NCBI RefSeq assembly: GCF_000203795.2
Contig: NW_006281099.1
Location: 2,917,774-2,981,773 of the forward strand
Direction: 5' to 3'
Length of the DNA stretch: 64,000 nucleotides
Source of the DNA: Batrachochytrium dendrobatidis JAM81
Taxonomy: Eukaryota; Chytridiomycota; Chytridiomycetes; Rhizophydiales
Under the pieces are notes generated by a model. It saw nothing but the letters and a program-made list of their open reading frames with translations. It ran no database searches and was not told the origin of the DNA. The translations under genes and the position numbers were made by a program. Of this stretch, positions 11,701-26,122 are shown one piece after another; the stretch's first letter is position 1, and each line of letters begins with the position of its first letter.

Positions 11701-14700
11701 TCAGGAATACCTTGGTAGTTTTAACAATCGTATTAATACTGCACTTGAGCAGCAGGATAAAAACATTCAAAGCAACTCCGATAATGACTTGACAGAATCG
11801 CTGATTGTCAATGGACAATTTTGGGTTGGGCATGGTCACGATGTACTGCAAGGACGTGTCAACATGGTTCGAACAAGTTTTGATAATGCATTCTTATGTT
11901 CAGTTGGAAACGATGGCGGTGTGTTTGTGTGGCGAATCCATTTTAACGATATCAGTTTTTGCAAGCCTACAACTGCAAAAATAGAAGACCAATCCAATCA
12001 ACTTTCTCAGCCTGAAGATATCACTGACAGCAATACATACACTATTCAAGAAGCAAAGGTTAAATCTGAAAAAGATCGCGAGGCAGAACAAGCGGAAGAA
12101 AAGAAAAAAGCTGTTCGGAATTACATTCAAGATTTGCGAGCAGAATTTATAAAACTGATTGGTGAAAATGATAAATTACCCTCTGAGAAAGCATGCATGC
12201 GTAAAGACCTTTGTGTTGATCCATACTTGCATGCTGATATTGAACGGGACACTTTGGAAAAAATCTTCACGTTGCGAAAAGAAATGGCATGGGTTTCTGA
12301 AAAGGTATTGATTGGTCTCACGAAACTCCGTGAAAAATATCTGGGATCACTTCAAACAGAAAGAATTGAATTCAAGGCATTTGAAACAAACCATACCTTG
12401 TCGACATACAGAACCATGAATATGGATCAAAGCGTTGAAACAATGCTACAGTCTCTTTTAAAAACTCCCAATCGTATTGATACAACACCTCATGCAAGAA
12501 ATCTTCCGGAATCTCGAACTCCTGGTATGGTAAGATACTCATGGTTGGTTGAAATAGTTGAAATTTTATAAACTTAATCTTAATTTATGGCTGGACAGTC
12601 TCGTGATACTGAAGGAGGATCCCCGAAACAAGCATTATTACTGACCCCTCAGCATGGTGATGCACAGACCCCACATAGGCGAATTGTCAAGGTATAAGAT
12701 AAATTTGTGTGTATTATTTTCAAAAAAGCTAATTCTATAAATTTTGTTTTTAATGTAAATTAGCATACCGAAGTCAAGAGTAAATTAGAATTACGAAAGC
12801 AACAGCGTGCGGAACGAGCAATCATTTGGAACGATCTAATGAGTGTCAAGCCAGATGATACATATGAAGATCCTAAAGATGTTGCTGCAATCCGATATGC
12901 TCAACACCATATGGGTGATTATCGACTCAAAACAGCAAACAACTATATTGTTCCGGAAAATGAGCGCATCGACGCAGACAAGAAAAAAAAGCAAATTCTG
13001 CTTCTTCGTGAAAGTATTATTTCACTAAAAGAGCAATACAATAAGCAAGTTTTGAAATTACGATCTCAAAAAATGTCTTTGGTTGATACTTTTACCCAAT
13101 ACAACATTAGATTTGCTGAAATCAATGCAGAGTTGATGAAACTTGGTAAAGTGGCCAGTTTCAACAAACGAGTATATACAATGGAGGTGCGTACTTGTAT
13201 TTTTTACATTATTTTTTTGTAAACGACAATATAGTCTGATGTACAAGCGGTGAATTGATTGTTTAGTCAAGTGCGTTTCCTGAGCATCGCGAAAAAGTAG
13301 CACCAACAGATATAATACAGTTTCAAAACCAACAGCAAGAAGAGTCTGTGCATCGTAATGGACACAATGACATGCTAGACGCATTTGGCACTGGATCTGC
13401 TGTTCCAGTCCAAAATCAATCGATCCACTCCGGATTGAGTGGTGCACCTGTAAGAACAGATGGATCCACTCTAAAAAAGTATAATGCAGAAGAGAATAGA
13501 CCGAGTGTTGGAGTTGACAATGGAAACCCAGCAGCTTTTGAAAATTCCACCGAAAGTCGAGTGTTGTCTGAAACAGATGCTGCAGCACGTTCTGATGCTC
13601 CAACACCATTAGAACTTGAAAAGACGCATATTAAAATCACAAAACTCTTGTACGAAGAGTCTGAAATTGCAAAATCGATTGAAAAACATATCCAGACATT
13701 TGATGGTGCTGTTGAACAGCTTGCTCGTGAACGCATTACTCTCGATGGAGGTAAGTATTGAAGCCTTTATATCACCCTGCTTTAGCAACAATGTCGTAAT
13801 AACTAGCACATTGCGTTGATTGAACAGATTTAAAATTTGCGGATATCAAACTGCTGCTACTCTATCAGGAATGGGTTTTGCTTAAAGAATTTGAAACCCA
13901 CGATACCGCATTGGCTGAGAAACTATCTGTAAAGCTGAGCGAAAAAAACGAAGTTGATCAAAAGGTAGATCTGCAGCTGATTGATGTCACGCTAGTGTAT
14001 CAATACGATGGCAGTAAAATTTTAGAATCTAACGAGACCATGTATTGACTTGCCAATAGATTTCCGAGTGTCAAGGCAAATTGGCACTAAAAAAGTCTGA
14101 TATAGAAGCTATCATCTCCAAGGGAACTGAAATCCGGGAAGAATTTTCTCGTTTATTAGGTGAAAACAATACCAATGAAGAATACTTGACCAAGATATTC
14201 ACAAGAAAAATCAAAAGATCCAAGGTACTGCTCGCATTTTATTTGATTTGATCATTCAAAATATTCCCAGACATGGCAAAACTAAGTCGTGAAATATACA
14301 TTACTTAGAAAAAGATCAAGGAGAGAAGCGGAAGTAAAGGATTCACAGAAAACAATGATATCGATGAGGAGGATGAAGACAGTGATGAAAGCGTCGATTC
14401 ATCGTTGGGCAGTGATATGGAAGACGAAGACGAAGAATTTGAAGAACGCTGTCCAGTAGATTGTGATCGTACACTTTGGTTCAACGTTCTTTCCCAGCGC
14501 GATAAGCGTCTAGATCAGGATGAACTTTTAGCAGACATTCAAAAATCAGTCGAGGTTTGTTTGAGCTTTATAATGGAAATTTTAAAAATTGGCTTTAATT
14601 TTAATGGCTTTTAATCAATGCATTTTAGGCACTTAAAAAGGAAAACGATTCGCTCATTAAAAAAGAGAAAATTGTTGGAATTGGATTAAAAAGTGCAGAA

Positions 14701-16018
14701 GCTGAGATTCAAGATTTTCAAACACAGAAACAAAGAAAATTGAACGAGTTGGACGTTCTGGTAAGCCATTATCTATATGTAGTCATAGCATCAACACGAT
14801 GGATCGAGAATAAAATTGTTAAACGCCGCACTTTTGTTGTATAGGTCCCACTTCGATTCCATCAGATTCAATATTTAGAACGAGACATGATCCCGTCCGA
14901 CTTATCACCTGCATTGGTGTTTGTCAATGATGGACTTTTGAAACTACAAAATAGAATTTACGAGCTTCAACAGGTTTGTAATTTTTTGAGTTGACAATAT
15001 CAAAACGGTAAAGTTGTCAACATGACATACTCAACACTATATGTGGAATACAGGAAAAGGCAGATATCAAGAAACAACACAAGGAACTTCGCAAGCAGCA
15101 TGTCAGTTTTATCAAAAGTAAACGAGATAAACAGCAAAAGGTATTGTAAGACTAACTACAAAACGAATTATTTCCAGTCAAGTCTTATTCGGTATGCACT
15201 AATTTCAAAAACATGACATGAATAGCTTCACGAGCTCAGCGATCGGGCTAAAGATGTGCAGATGCTCAAATTTGGGCAGATAGTCGATTTGGAAAAGCTT
15301 GAAAAGCTGGGCGTAAACAAAACTGCAGATGAACTTCGCGAAAAACTGCAACGAGAGGATAATCGTCGACTAAAGGAAATCAAAGAGTATGATGTAAGTT
15401 ATACTTGACAAGTGTCTATATATTTGAATCAAGACTGCTCAACGCATTATACAAACTTGTGCTTAGAATAAAATTGAGCAACTCAAAGAACGACTTACCG
15501 AGGCAATCAAAGAAAATACAGACAAGGTCGAGTCTTTGGTGCAACTCAAGGAGCAGCAACACGCAATTGAGAATGCACTAAACACATCCCAGGCATCAGT
15601 GGTGAGTACATGCTTTTTAAAAGTCTTTAATTATCCATGCAGTGGAGCTACATTATGTAGTTTATAGATCAGCTAGAGCCTGCACTAAAGTTTGTGTAAT
15701 TAGACTGCAGAGTATTCTGGCCCTCAAAAGAAAGATATTGATGAGCGTGACCGCTTAGTCTTGTTGGTTCAATCGCAAGCTCAACAAATAGATGCGCTCA
15801 AGTATGAAATTGAGCTGCTTATAAGAAAGCCTATTGGCCGTGTCCCAAATATTAAAACTCAGTCTACCGTGCCCTATCCACCAAACACGCGACCAAAACT
15901 TCATGAATCCCGGCCTCTACGACATGATATTCATATGCCTGACACGGCTCTGATGATGCAAAATGATCAAAGTATAGACTCCCCTGGTAGTGCAATGACT
16001 TCCGACGCAATCATTTAA
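8783..16018 (+). CDS. CFAP44: Cilia- and flagella-associated protein 44 (WD40 plus coiled coil)
   Basis: Seventeen exons can be joined with consistent phases: 8783-8813, 8913-9090, 9183-9345, 9448-9699, 9815-12529, 12599-12691, 12764-13186, 13267-13750, 13828-13964, 14060-14224, 14309-14554, 14629-14760, 14845-14973, 15054-15140, 15226-15393, 15467-15601 and 15704-16018. They give about 1,950 residues, near the usual length for CFAP44. After an acidic N-terminus comes FHSFGFSSHKRNN, then a series of WD40 blades (TIWDWK, IKFWRM, LLWDGG, VRVWDFE, GGVFVWRI) up to roughly residue 890. The C-terminal half is coiled coil with an acidic patch near 14,340-14,430 and the FGQIVDLEKLEKLG motif. CFAP44 works with CFAP43 in the tether of inner dynein arm I1 on axonemal doublets. 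This gene is the strongest sign that the organism makes a motile flagellum. Confidence 0.93.
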
Positions 16019-16131
16019 TAGTACACATTTATTCAAACGATTTGGGTTGTTTTCAACTATTGCTAGTCTTTAATATATTTCCAATAAATGGTAATTTAAA
16101 TCTCATGTACGTTTACGTATTCAAGCCATCA

Positions 16132-17709
<1,578 letters not shown>

Positions 17710-17794
17710 GTAGAATGAAATTAAATGTCAACTGTCATGAAATGATTTTTAAATTTACTGGGCGTTGAGCGACTGACATGGAAACAACAGTTGG

Positions 17795-18128
17795 ATTCCT
17801 GATACGCGCAATCATTATTTTAAACTAGAATGCAATGCATGGATTTGAATACAGCAAATGCAGTTTGTAGGTTATATTGGAAACCGTCGAATTCAATATC
17901 TGGATTGTTGGGAATCTGGTGATGATACAATGACTACCAAAGGTAGAGAAAGAGCGTGTTCAAAACTATAATTTGTTTGAAACAAGAATTGAGATTGTTT
18001 ATTAGAGAATCAGCCAATCTCTCCAGAAAAGCACCGAATATTTGACCATTGCCTTTCAAAACAAAATAAATAGAGATTACTGCAAGATAAATACAAGTGC
18101 TCTATTTTACGTGAATATGGCTACAAAT
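17795..18128 (+). repeat. Dispersed TIR repeat, copy 1
   Basis: The right end reads TTTTACGTGAATATGGC near 18106, matching the terminal sequence of the other copies, preceded by the shared TTACTGCAAGATAA. Inside is ATATCTGGATTG followed by a decayed GAATCTGGTGATGATACAA near 17,900. The left end near 17,795 is only weakly recognisable. The rest of 17710-18726 holds no gene I can support. Confidence 0.5.
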
Positions 18129-18726
18129 TCATTGTCATGTTTCAGCAAATGAGCAAGCAGTAAAGCAGACAAGTGTCAATAAGTGGGGTCAAGTTTACTC
18201 AATGTCTACAGAACGACACTGCTGCTTGGGTAAAAATCAATATCAGATTGTCCAACAATCAAAATACGCCCTTGAAAATCAAGCAATCCATTTTTGATTC
18301 TTGTGTACCAAACAGGCCACCATCTAAATAGCAATCTAATCAACAAGTAGCCACTGCAATCACGGGCGATTCAGCTTAAACTGACTGCTGTAGTCGTAAT
18401 TATCCACTGACAGGCGGCGCATCAATAGCTACTGAAACACATTGCTTTAAATCAAAATTGCACCAAAGCCACTCCAGCACCATTTGTGATCCCTGCCAAA
18501 CAATTATTTGGCCGACTTTTCGTTCCTTGGTTTTCTTGTCAACACTGTCCATCAATCGGTTACAAGAAGTCAGTTTAAATCTAACCATTTTTAAATAGTT
18601 TGAACTAGACCTGCAATCCACCATCATTTTGCACTCATCCCTGTCTCAAGTATCATTGTAGAGCACCTTGTGCAGTCAATCACTGCCGAATCATTCATTT
18701 GTGCACTTTTCATATAAACATCAATC

Positions 18727-20609
18727 ATGCAACTTTTCAGGATCAACCTCTATCGACAACTCTTGTCTTTAATCGCAGTTTTAGCAGTTCTTGCCGGTCA
18801 AGGTATATCATACTTTGCACTGTCCAATGCATGAAAGCTTATATATTCAACAGCCACTATATTGTAAAGTGGTTATATTTCAATATTTGCAAAGTCAAGA
18901 TTCGGTGTATGGACAGGCTGTGTAGACTCGTCCTTGGCTACCATGAACCATACTGGATAATCTCATTCATGATGATCATCTAACAGTCAGCATAGCTCTG
19001 ATAGAATGATCTGCACTCTTTCCCTTTTAAATGTTTTGTTACTATTCCATCCGCTGTTTTGCCTAAACTAACATTTTGATTTTCAAGCTATTGCTTACAA
19101 TACCAACTGCCCTACCAATGGTGCGTTTTGTATCCATAGCTTCATTGATTCTCAAGGCAACGCAGTATTCACCGTCCATTCCAGTGCTCAAGGGTATGTT
19201 CCATCATGTCTTTGTTGCCTGCTCTGATTGATTGTTGGCTGCCAACGCCTCATCCGTCTGTTGATTCCCTTTAATTTTTAATCTAATAATTGTTTGGTTA
19301 TTTCTCAGTTGGGCCGCATTTGGAACTGGTAACTCAATGTCGGGATCGTCAATGGTTATTGGATGGATCAACTCTACAAACGGGGTTGCTATTTCCAATC
19401 GCATCTCAACAGGGCACGCAGTTCCTGCTGCTGCGCCTGCTGAGTTTGCTGTCCAGCTTCCACTTCAGATTCCTAACCCTCCATGGGCAATCATTTCCTT
19501 TTCCTTTAAATGGGCCCCTTCTTCAAATATTGCTCCTCTCACTAGTCCAGGAAATTATATATATGCTGCGTTTAGTGATAAACTCTCACCGGGTGGTGGT
19601 TTGCCTGTGCACAATTCTCGTGGCTCAATCAAGGCATTTGACTACAACACCGCTGCTCCCAGTGTCGATGGCGGCACTGCAAATTCTACTCAATCGGGAA
19701 CCTCAAAAAGCACTGCTATTCTATCCTCTACACCTGACCTTTATAAAACGATTGTAGTCTTGCATGGTGTCGGCATGTTTGTCGCTTGGGGCATTGCACC
19801 GTTTTTTGGAATATTCATTGCACGCTATTTGAAGGAAAAACTAGATGTCTGGTGGTATCGACTGCATCTAATTATCATGTTTGTATTTTGTTTTGTTTTG
19901 ACCATTGGTTCTACCGTGATCATTTATCTGTACAAAACACCTCCTCACTTTCAGGATGTTCACCGGGTAAGCTTTTTAATTTTTTATTGTAATGCAGTTT
20001 GCGATTGTCATAGTGCTGACTTTTGAATTGAATGTATAGATGTTGGGTATTATCGTCTCGGTATCTGTCATCATTCAGGTGATTATGGGCTTCGTCTCCA
20101 ATGCATTGTATAATAAAGGACGCGAGCGCATTCCTATCTGGGACAAAGTTCATTGGTGGTTTGGTCGACTCGTGTGTGCAGCTGGTGCTGCCAACCTATT
20201 TCTTGGTCTCTTGATGTACCACGATATGGGATATACGATGCCATACTGGCTACCCATTATTCTTGGTGTATACTTCTTTGGCTCATTTGTCATGTTTAGT
20301 CTTGGTGAGCGCTACTATGGTAAAGTGGATCATATTAAGCTTTCTGGTGACCCGTCTCTCCGCCAAAGCTACTACAAGCCCTCCATGTCCAATCCTCGAC
20401 CTCTATCTACAAAGAGTGGATATCCTGATGATCATAATAGCTTTGGGCGTCCAAGTATTCCTCCACAACCATTTGACGATGCTGCCAATGACCGCTATAG
20501 CAGATACACTGCTGCACGATACAGCGCTGTAACTCCGTCCCAAGGTCGTAGTAATGACCGTAGTTTGAATCGTCGTGATGATTACCAATTAGGCACGAGC
20601 TACCGATGA
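18727..20609 (+). CDS. DOMON plus cytochrome b561 membrane redox protein, paralog A
   Basis: Four exons (18727-18802, 19088-19193, 19309-19966, 20040-20609) give 469 residues. The first exon is a signal peptide. The extracellular part carries cysteine pairs, VFTVHSSAQGW and SMVIGWINSTNG, a DOMON (haem-binding, cellobiose dehydrogenase cytochrome-like) fold. The C-terminal part has about five membrane helices with the b561 histidines in HGVGMFVAW, RLHLIIM, DVHR and KVHWWFGR. Proteins with this layout carry electrons across the membrane and can reduce extracellular iron or feed redox enzymes. The cytosolic tail is Tyr/Ser/Arg-rich and much longer than in the two neighbouring paralogs. Electron donor and acceptor cannot be read from sequence. 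Confidence 0.9.
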
Positions 20610-20863
20610 TGATGGTCGGTATCGTCGTTAAAGTTTAAATCTCAAAATAAATTGTACTGTTATCATTTACTATCTTTCTCCCCATTTTCATGCTCTTAGT
20701 CATCAGATTAAACAAGCCTTGAGCCCCTGTGGTATTTATCGAGTCCGAATGTAGCTCGAAATTTTTCAACAACATTAAATGCGTGTAATGTAGATGGTAC
20801 CTTGTCCTAGGTCATACATACCTCTAGCAATAAGCTTTGAATATAGGAAGCGACATTTATTTT

Positions 20864-22650
20864 TCAAAAAACAGATTTTTCTGGCGTCTTGTCATTAAGT
20901 TCCGGTGGGGCTATCTTTCCATGATCTAGTATATCAACGTAAACATAAAAGTGAGTTCAATCAGCAACTATGCAATCCAAAACCATTCAGATTGACAAGT
21001 CTCAACTTACGAATTTGGCCAAGCATCACTTCAGCGACGATAAACCCAATAAGAATGCAGCCTACGATAACGCCGTATCCAGCTTTAGTACCAACCGTGA
21101 CAACATATCCAATAGATTGAAGCATACTCATGCCGGTAATGATATTGATCATTCCAGCTACAGCAAGAGATCGTCCAAAAATCCAGTGAAGTTTATCCCA
21201 GATAGGAATCGATGTACGATTCGGGCTAAACATTCTATCGCAAATCACTCCCAAAATGATTTGAATAATCATAACTATTGCAATTGCAAGACCAAATGAC
21301 TGTAAATGGTTTAGTGTACCACATTACAAGTTGGATGAACTATTAGTATCATTTTCATAATGACCTCAACTATAATGCAGAGTAGCTTTATATGTTACCC
21401 TATGGAATCCATTTGTGAAATGCGGAGGTGTTTTGTACAATACAACAAGAATAATTGCTGCGATTGTCAGGAGTCCCGTCACAAAAAACATGAAAAATAC
21501 ATGTAGTCGAAACCACCAGACTCCAAGTCTGTCCTTCATGTATCGTGCAATGAATATTCTAAAATGAATACAAGGCGATTTAGTATTTCAGGTTAGCAAA
21601 TGAGATTTGGATTATAGAGATGTATAAAAATAAGACCTTACCCAATTGCAGGGGAGATGGTCCATGCTACAAACATCATAATACCATGAGCGCGTAAAAT
21701 AGACTCGTATGTAACACCTGGAGGAAGGGGAAGAATAGGCAAAACGCTATTATCCGAAACTGAGTCCATGATGACTAGTGTCAAGTCATTCGGTGCAGTT
21801 CCATTTGATGTGGCATTAGTCCCTGCTACTGGTGCGGGCATAAAAGCAGGGCTTGTCAGATCAAGAGTACGAATGATGCCACGAATAGTGTGATACGAAA
21901 AAGGAGATGATGGAGAGTCTATCGATTCAGGTGGTATATCAGACATGGCAAACAGGAATGTGGAAGATGAATCAATTGACTTTGCGGGGCCAATTGCTGG
22001 ACGCTGTACTGTAAAAACAATTTTGGCCCAGCTTGGAGTCGGCATTTGCTCATAGTGTGATAGTTTTGCGGATTGATCGCTGCTGTATTGGGGCAGAGTA
22101 TGGCTGTGCGAGTCCCTGGTTGACAACGTGATACCGTTGGTACTGTTTATATAGCCGACGTACATTGTCGAGTCGAACATGCTAGGTCCTACACCAAATG
22201 CAGCCCATCTAGTATTACATTAAAAGTTTGTGGTTTCGTTTAGAACCGTGCAGTTTTGTACGAGGCTGTCGCGATTGGATGCAGCAATCTTACTACTGTC
22301 ACCTACCAACACCTCGAGCAAATTCAATTAAAATCAAGCAAATCTTACCCCTGGGCTGCCGATTGGATCGTGAAAATAATATCACCAGTGCTACTGTCCT
22401 GGCCACCAATAACACAATAACTCTGACTTTGGCAAAACCTAGATAGAGCATATGCTATGGGTACAAACGTTAGTCTTTCATGACTATAATATGGAGTAAA
22501 ATCACTACAATCTTTTGGCTCGATATTCAATATCAGATAGGCATTACAATCGTGCAGAGTATTGGAAACAAGCCATCACTGAGTATAACTAGCCAACTCA
22601 CAGCCAGAGCAGTACATCACTACATATAAAATCACGGAATAGAGTATCAT
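20864..22650 (-). CDS. DOMON plus cytochrome b561 membrane redox protein, paralog B
   Basis: Six exons on the minus strand (22650-22602, 22454-22349, 22208-21642, 21558-21399, 21299-21011, 20925-20864) give 410 residues. Exon 1 is a signal peptide ending near CSGSYA. The domain order equals paralog A: FTIQSAAQGWAAFGVGPSMF for the DOMON part, then HGIMMFVAWTISPAIG, RLHVFFMFF, GFHR and KLHWIFGR for the b561 helices with four conserved histidines. The donor after CSG was chosen as GTGAGT paired with CCATAG because both are strong and keep frame. The short tail HHGKIAPPEL resembles that of paralog C and lacks the long tail of A. It is convergent with A and divergent from C. Confidence 0.88.
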
Positions 22651-23575
22651 GATAGATATTATTCGAGAATTTGATATAGATAATTTGTGTGGAAAATATT
22701 CAAAAGAAAGCTTATTTTAACAGTTGATTTTATTTGGATTGTGTAATAAGATCCAAAATCCATCATATCTGATTGTACAAAGTGTACTGACACCTGTCAA
22801 TAAAACATTGACGAAATTAGCAAATTGCCAAGCAGTCGAAATTTCAGATCCCGAAAGATCTATTGCCAGTACTCTAGCCATGAGCCGATTGTTTTGCCGT
22901 AGTAGCTTTATCCATCATCTGCTTTGGAGTTTTTATTGTCAACATCAGGATGGTGTTTCTGTATTGACTAATATACCCGACAACTAGCCAAATATTCGAA
23001 GCTTTAAAAACAAAACATCACATTTGCATTTAAAATCCCGGCTGTATTTTAATCGATTGCTGCTGGGCAGTCTCACGCCGCAATACCACAAGTCTGCTTA
23101 GATCTATGCACATACAAACCCAACAAACCTTGTCAAGACTTGCATACTGTCAAGTTATGGTACCATGAACAAATCATAGCACCATTGATCGACTTTGAAT
23201 CTGCATAGGTAGATTAACCCACTGGCTTCCATTAAAACAAGAGCAAGTCAGTTTTGCTGCCATCTTACACTGGGCTAGCTCAAATAAAACAGTATCTGAC
23301 CCTTATGTTTCAACAAATTGGTTACTATACCGTTTATGTCCAAGAGTAGATGAAGTTGCTTAGAGTAAATTATTGGCTAGAAACCATAGCTGTCAATTGA
23401 ATGCTTGGGCCATAATTTCATGGTAACAGAACACATCTGGGCTGTGTAGTAAGGCTTGTAGATTGGACTCGTAGACTAATCTCGCGTAGCACTTGTTCAC
23501 GATTTCTATAAATTAAGCCTGTGACCCACATGCTCGGTGCTCATCAACTTTTAGTTTTCAATTAGCAATACTTTG
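22651..23575. other. Intergenic region between divergent b561 paralogs B and C
   Basis: These 925 bp separate two divergent start codons and so hold both promoters. I see no coding exon with believable splice sites and no clear copy of the dispersed repeat. A short open frame at 22724-22987 has no recognisable motif and I do not call it. Confidence 0.5.
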
Positions 23576-25773
23576 ATGCGTTGGCTACCTCAAATAACTG
23601 CACTAATCTTGCTTGCTGCTCAAGGTACTACCAAATTTTTAATGGCTGTTATTTGGTTTACGTCAGTATCCTTGATATTCAAGCCATACTAAAGTGCTTT
23701 TATCCATTTAAAATATCCTCAGCTTTGTCCACATCCAGCATGTGCAATGACAACCTTTTTTGCGTGACTGGAACTAAAGATACAAGGGATAATATTATGA
23801 TTACCGTGCACAGCTCTGCTCTCGGGTGAGTCGTTTAAGTTGTAGTGTTTGGACTGCATTGTGTTATAGACTAGAGAATTTAGTCAAGCTACCTCGATTC
23901 AAGAGCTTATCTTGATTCGCATTAATTAAGTGTCGTAATTCATTCTTGTGCCCCAGCAGCACTGACAGCTTAATTTACCGCTGTACTCACGTAAAGTGCA
24001 ACGCTTTTCTGTTTATCCTGTAACCACTGCCACTTTTGTCTAGAGTAAGCAGTGGTTAAATATCCATTGCGCTTTTCTACTACAAATTAACTGCTTGAAT
24101 TGATATTTTCAATTCTTCAACATATAACATCCATCATATGATTCTCACAAACAATAGTTTTGAGACTATCCTCATTTGGCGTAACCATACATTGTACAAT
24201 CACCAGATTTATCCACTGCAATCCAGATATTGAATTCGACTGTTGTCGAGCAGCTCTACAGATTTCTGTATTCTGAATCTCGGATACATTCGCGTTCTAG
24301 TCCAAGAGAACAAAGATTGTAGTATGAGTAGTATAGGTTGCTGTTTTCATGCCAGTCATCATGAAAAGTACCAGTCAAGTTTGCCGAGAAAGTCAAATGA
24401 CAATACTATCCAGTAAATTGGCAATAGTCATGCCATGAGGCTGGCTGTTTATCATATACCAATACCTCTTAGTATTTCATTTCACGTGAATATGGGAGTA
24501 AAATAATAGCTGTTCACTCAGCAGTTTGCTACCCACAGCCCACTTTATGTTTAGATTATATCTTTTACCAAAGCACTAACCGTATCAGTTTGTTTCTATA
24601 GATGGGTTGGTTTTGGTATCGGATCTGGCATGGCCGACTCGAGTATATATTTGGGATGGAAAAACACGACGGGCGGAGTAATTCTTTCTTCCCGCCAGTC
24701 TTCAGGATATGCTGTTCCTCGTGTGAGTACTGAGAACATTGTCACGCTTGTGGCTACTCCTGCCAACATTATTGCACCATCATGGGCCAGAATCACATTT
24801 ACCTTTGTGCGACCTGCAGTCTCCAGCATCAAGAGTATCACATCGGGCTCTACCTATATCTATGCCATGTCAGACGTGCCTCCAGCAAATCTTGATAGTC
24901 CAGAAACCACTATAAGAATTCACAATCGCCGAGGTGTTATTCGAGGGTTGGATCTTACCACTGAATTTGGGTCTAACAATACCTCTGCTATACCAACCGG
25001 CCATACGGATCAGCCCGTTCTCCAGCTTCCCAACGGTGTGTCATACGACTACATCCTGCGTGTTCATGGAATCATGATGGTGGTTGCATGGTCGATTTCT
25101 CCTGCAATTGGGTAAGTGTACGGTTTAAGAAGGTTGGCAATCAATGAATGTTTACCTTGATCTTTTTAATACTAATCAACTGCTTTGTCTTTTAATTACA
25201 GTATTTTTGTAGCGAGATATCTAAAAATTACGCTTGGCGCAAAGTGGTTCCATTTGCATATATTCTTCATGTTTGTTGTAACAGGTATTCTTACTATTGC
25301 AAGCATCGTGGTTGTATATATCTACAAAACATCAGCCCATTTTTCATCCTACCATGAGGTGATTGGTCTCACAGTTGGTGTAGGCATGCTTGTCCAGTTT
25401 TTCCTTGGATTTTTATCAAATGCTACATTCAATCCTAAACGATCGCGCATTCCACTTCAAGACCGAGTTCACTGGTGGTTTGGTCGCATCCTGGCTCTTC
25501 TTGCCATCGTCAATGTCTTTTTTGGTATGAATCTTTACGATTCTCTTGGATTCCCTATTTCAGTTGGATATAAGATTGGGTTTGGTATTTTGATTGCCGT
25601 TATTGTCATTTGTTTCATAGCCGCACAATGCTTGATAGGCCAAAAACGTAAGTATTTTTCAATCATTAAAACAATGGTTTGATGACCCATAACGCTGACT
25701 AATACTATTTATTTTATACATTGATACAACTCTAGATCATGACGAGTCTACAGATACGCTTTTCCATTCTTGA
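23576..25773 (+). CDS. DOMON plus cytochrome b561 membrane redox protein, paralog C
   Basis: Five exons (23576-23624, 23723-23825, 24602-25111, 25202-25647, 25736-25773) give 381 residues. A short signal peptide is followed by MITVHSSALGWVGFGIGSGM and SSIYLGWKN (DOMON). The helices with b561 histidines follow: HGIMMVVAW, HLHIFFMF, YHEVIG and RVHWWFGR. The intron present in A and B right after the third histidine is missing here. Intron 2 is unusually long (776 nt) because it contains a copy of the dispersed repeat. The last exon begins HHDEST, in the same phase and position as in paralog B, which supports a close relationship of B and C. Confidence 0.88.
23976..24500 (-). repeat. Dispersed TIR repeat, copy 2, inside intron 2 of paralog C
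   Basis: The left end CCGCTGTACTCACGTAAAG and the right end TTTCACGTGAATATGGG are imperfect inverted repeats of each other. On the minus strand the internal motif reads GATAAATCTGGTGATTGTAC near 24,200-24,220, and an ATATCTGGATTGC precedes it as in the other copies. The element explains most of the length of this intron. Confidence 0.65.
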
Positions 25774-26122
25774 TTTGTCTTGAAATTCAAAATATAAAAA
25801 TGATGATATTTGAACTCGAGTTTATTTCGTTTATATTAGAGTTTGTAGTGTTGGGGTTGGTTGTCAAGTATAGTATATCCAAGATCTAGATTTACGGGAT
25901 GTGGAGTAGCTGCAGATTTTCAAGGTTGTCTAGATAGTTGAAAGCCTTTTGAATCTCAGGTAAAGATAGTTTGTAGTCTATGCAAAACCATACTTGATAC
26001 ACTAGCAACCAGTCGGTAGTTAGCTTGGTTTACTTTTTAATTTTCATACTGGTTTAATTGTCAAGATACCTCATTTTCATCTACTCACAATATCTAGACT
26101 ATAATTGAAGAGTTCTGCAGGC
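25774..26122. other. Intergenic, nothing recognised
   Basis: This AT-rich stretch lies between paralog C and the Chs5-like gene. I see no coding exon, RNA or repeat copy. It should hold the promoter of the Chs5-like gene. Confidence 0.5.

Noticed and set aside
18400..18627. 75-codon minus-strand frame
   Set aside because: It has no motif, no fitting splice partners, and lies in the flank of paralog A next to a repeat copy.
22724..22987. 87-codon plus-strand frame between paralogs B and C
   Set aside because: The composition is like the surrounding intergenic DNA and no family is recognised.
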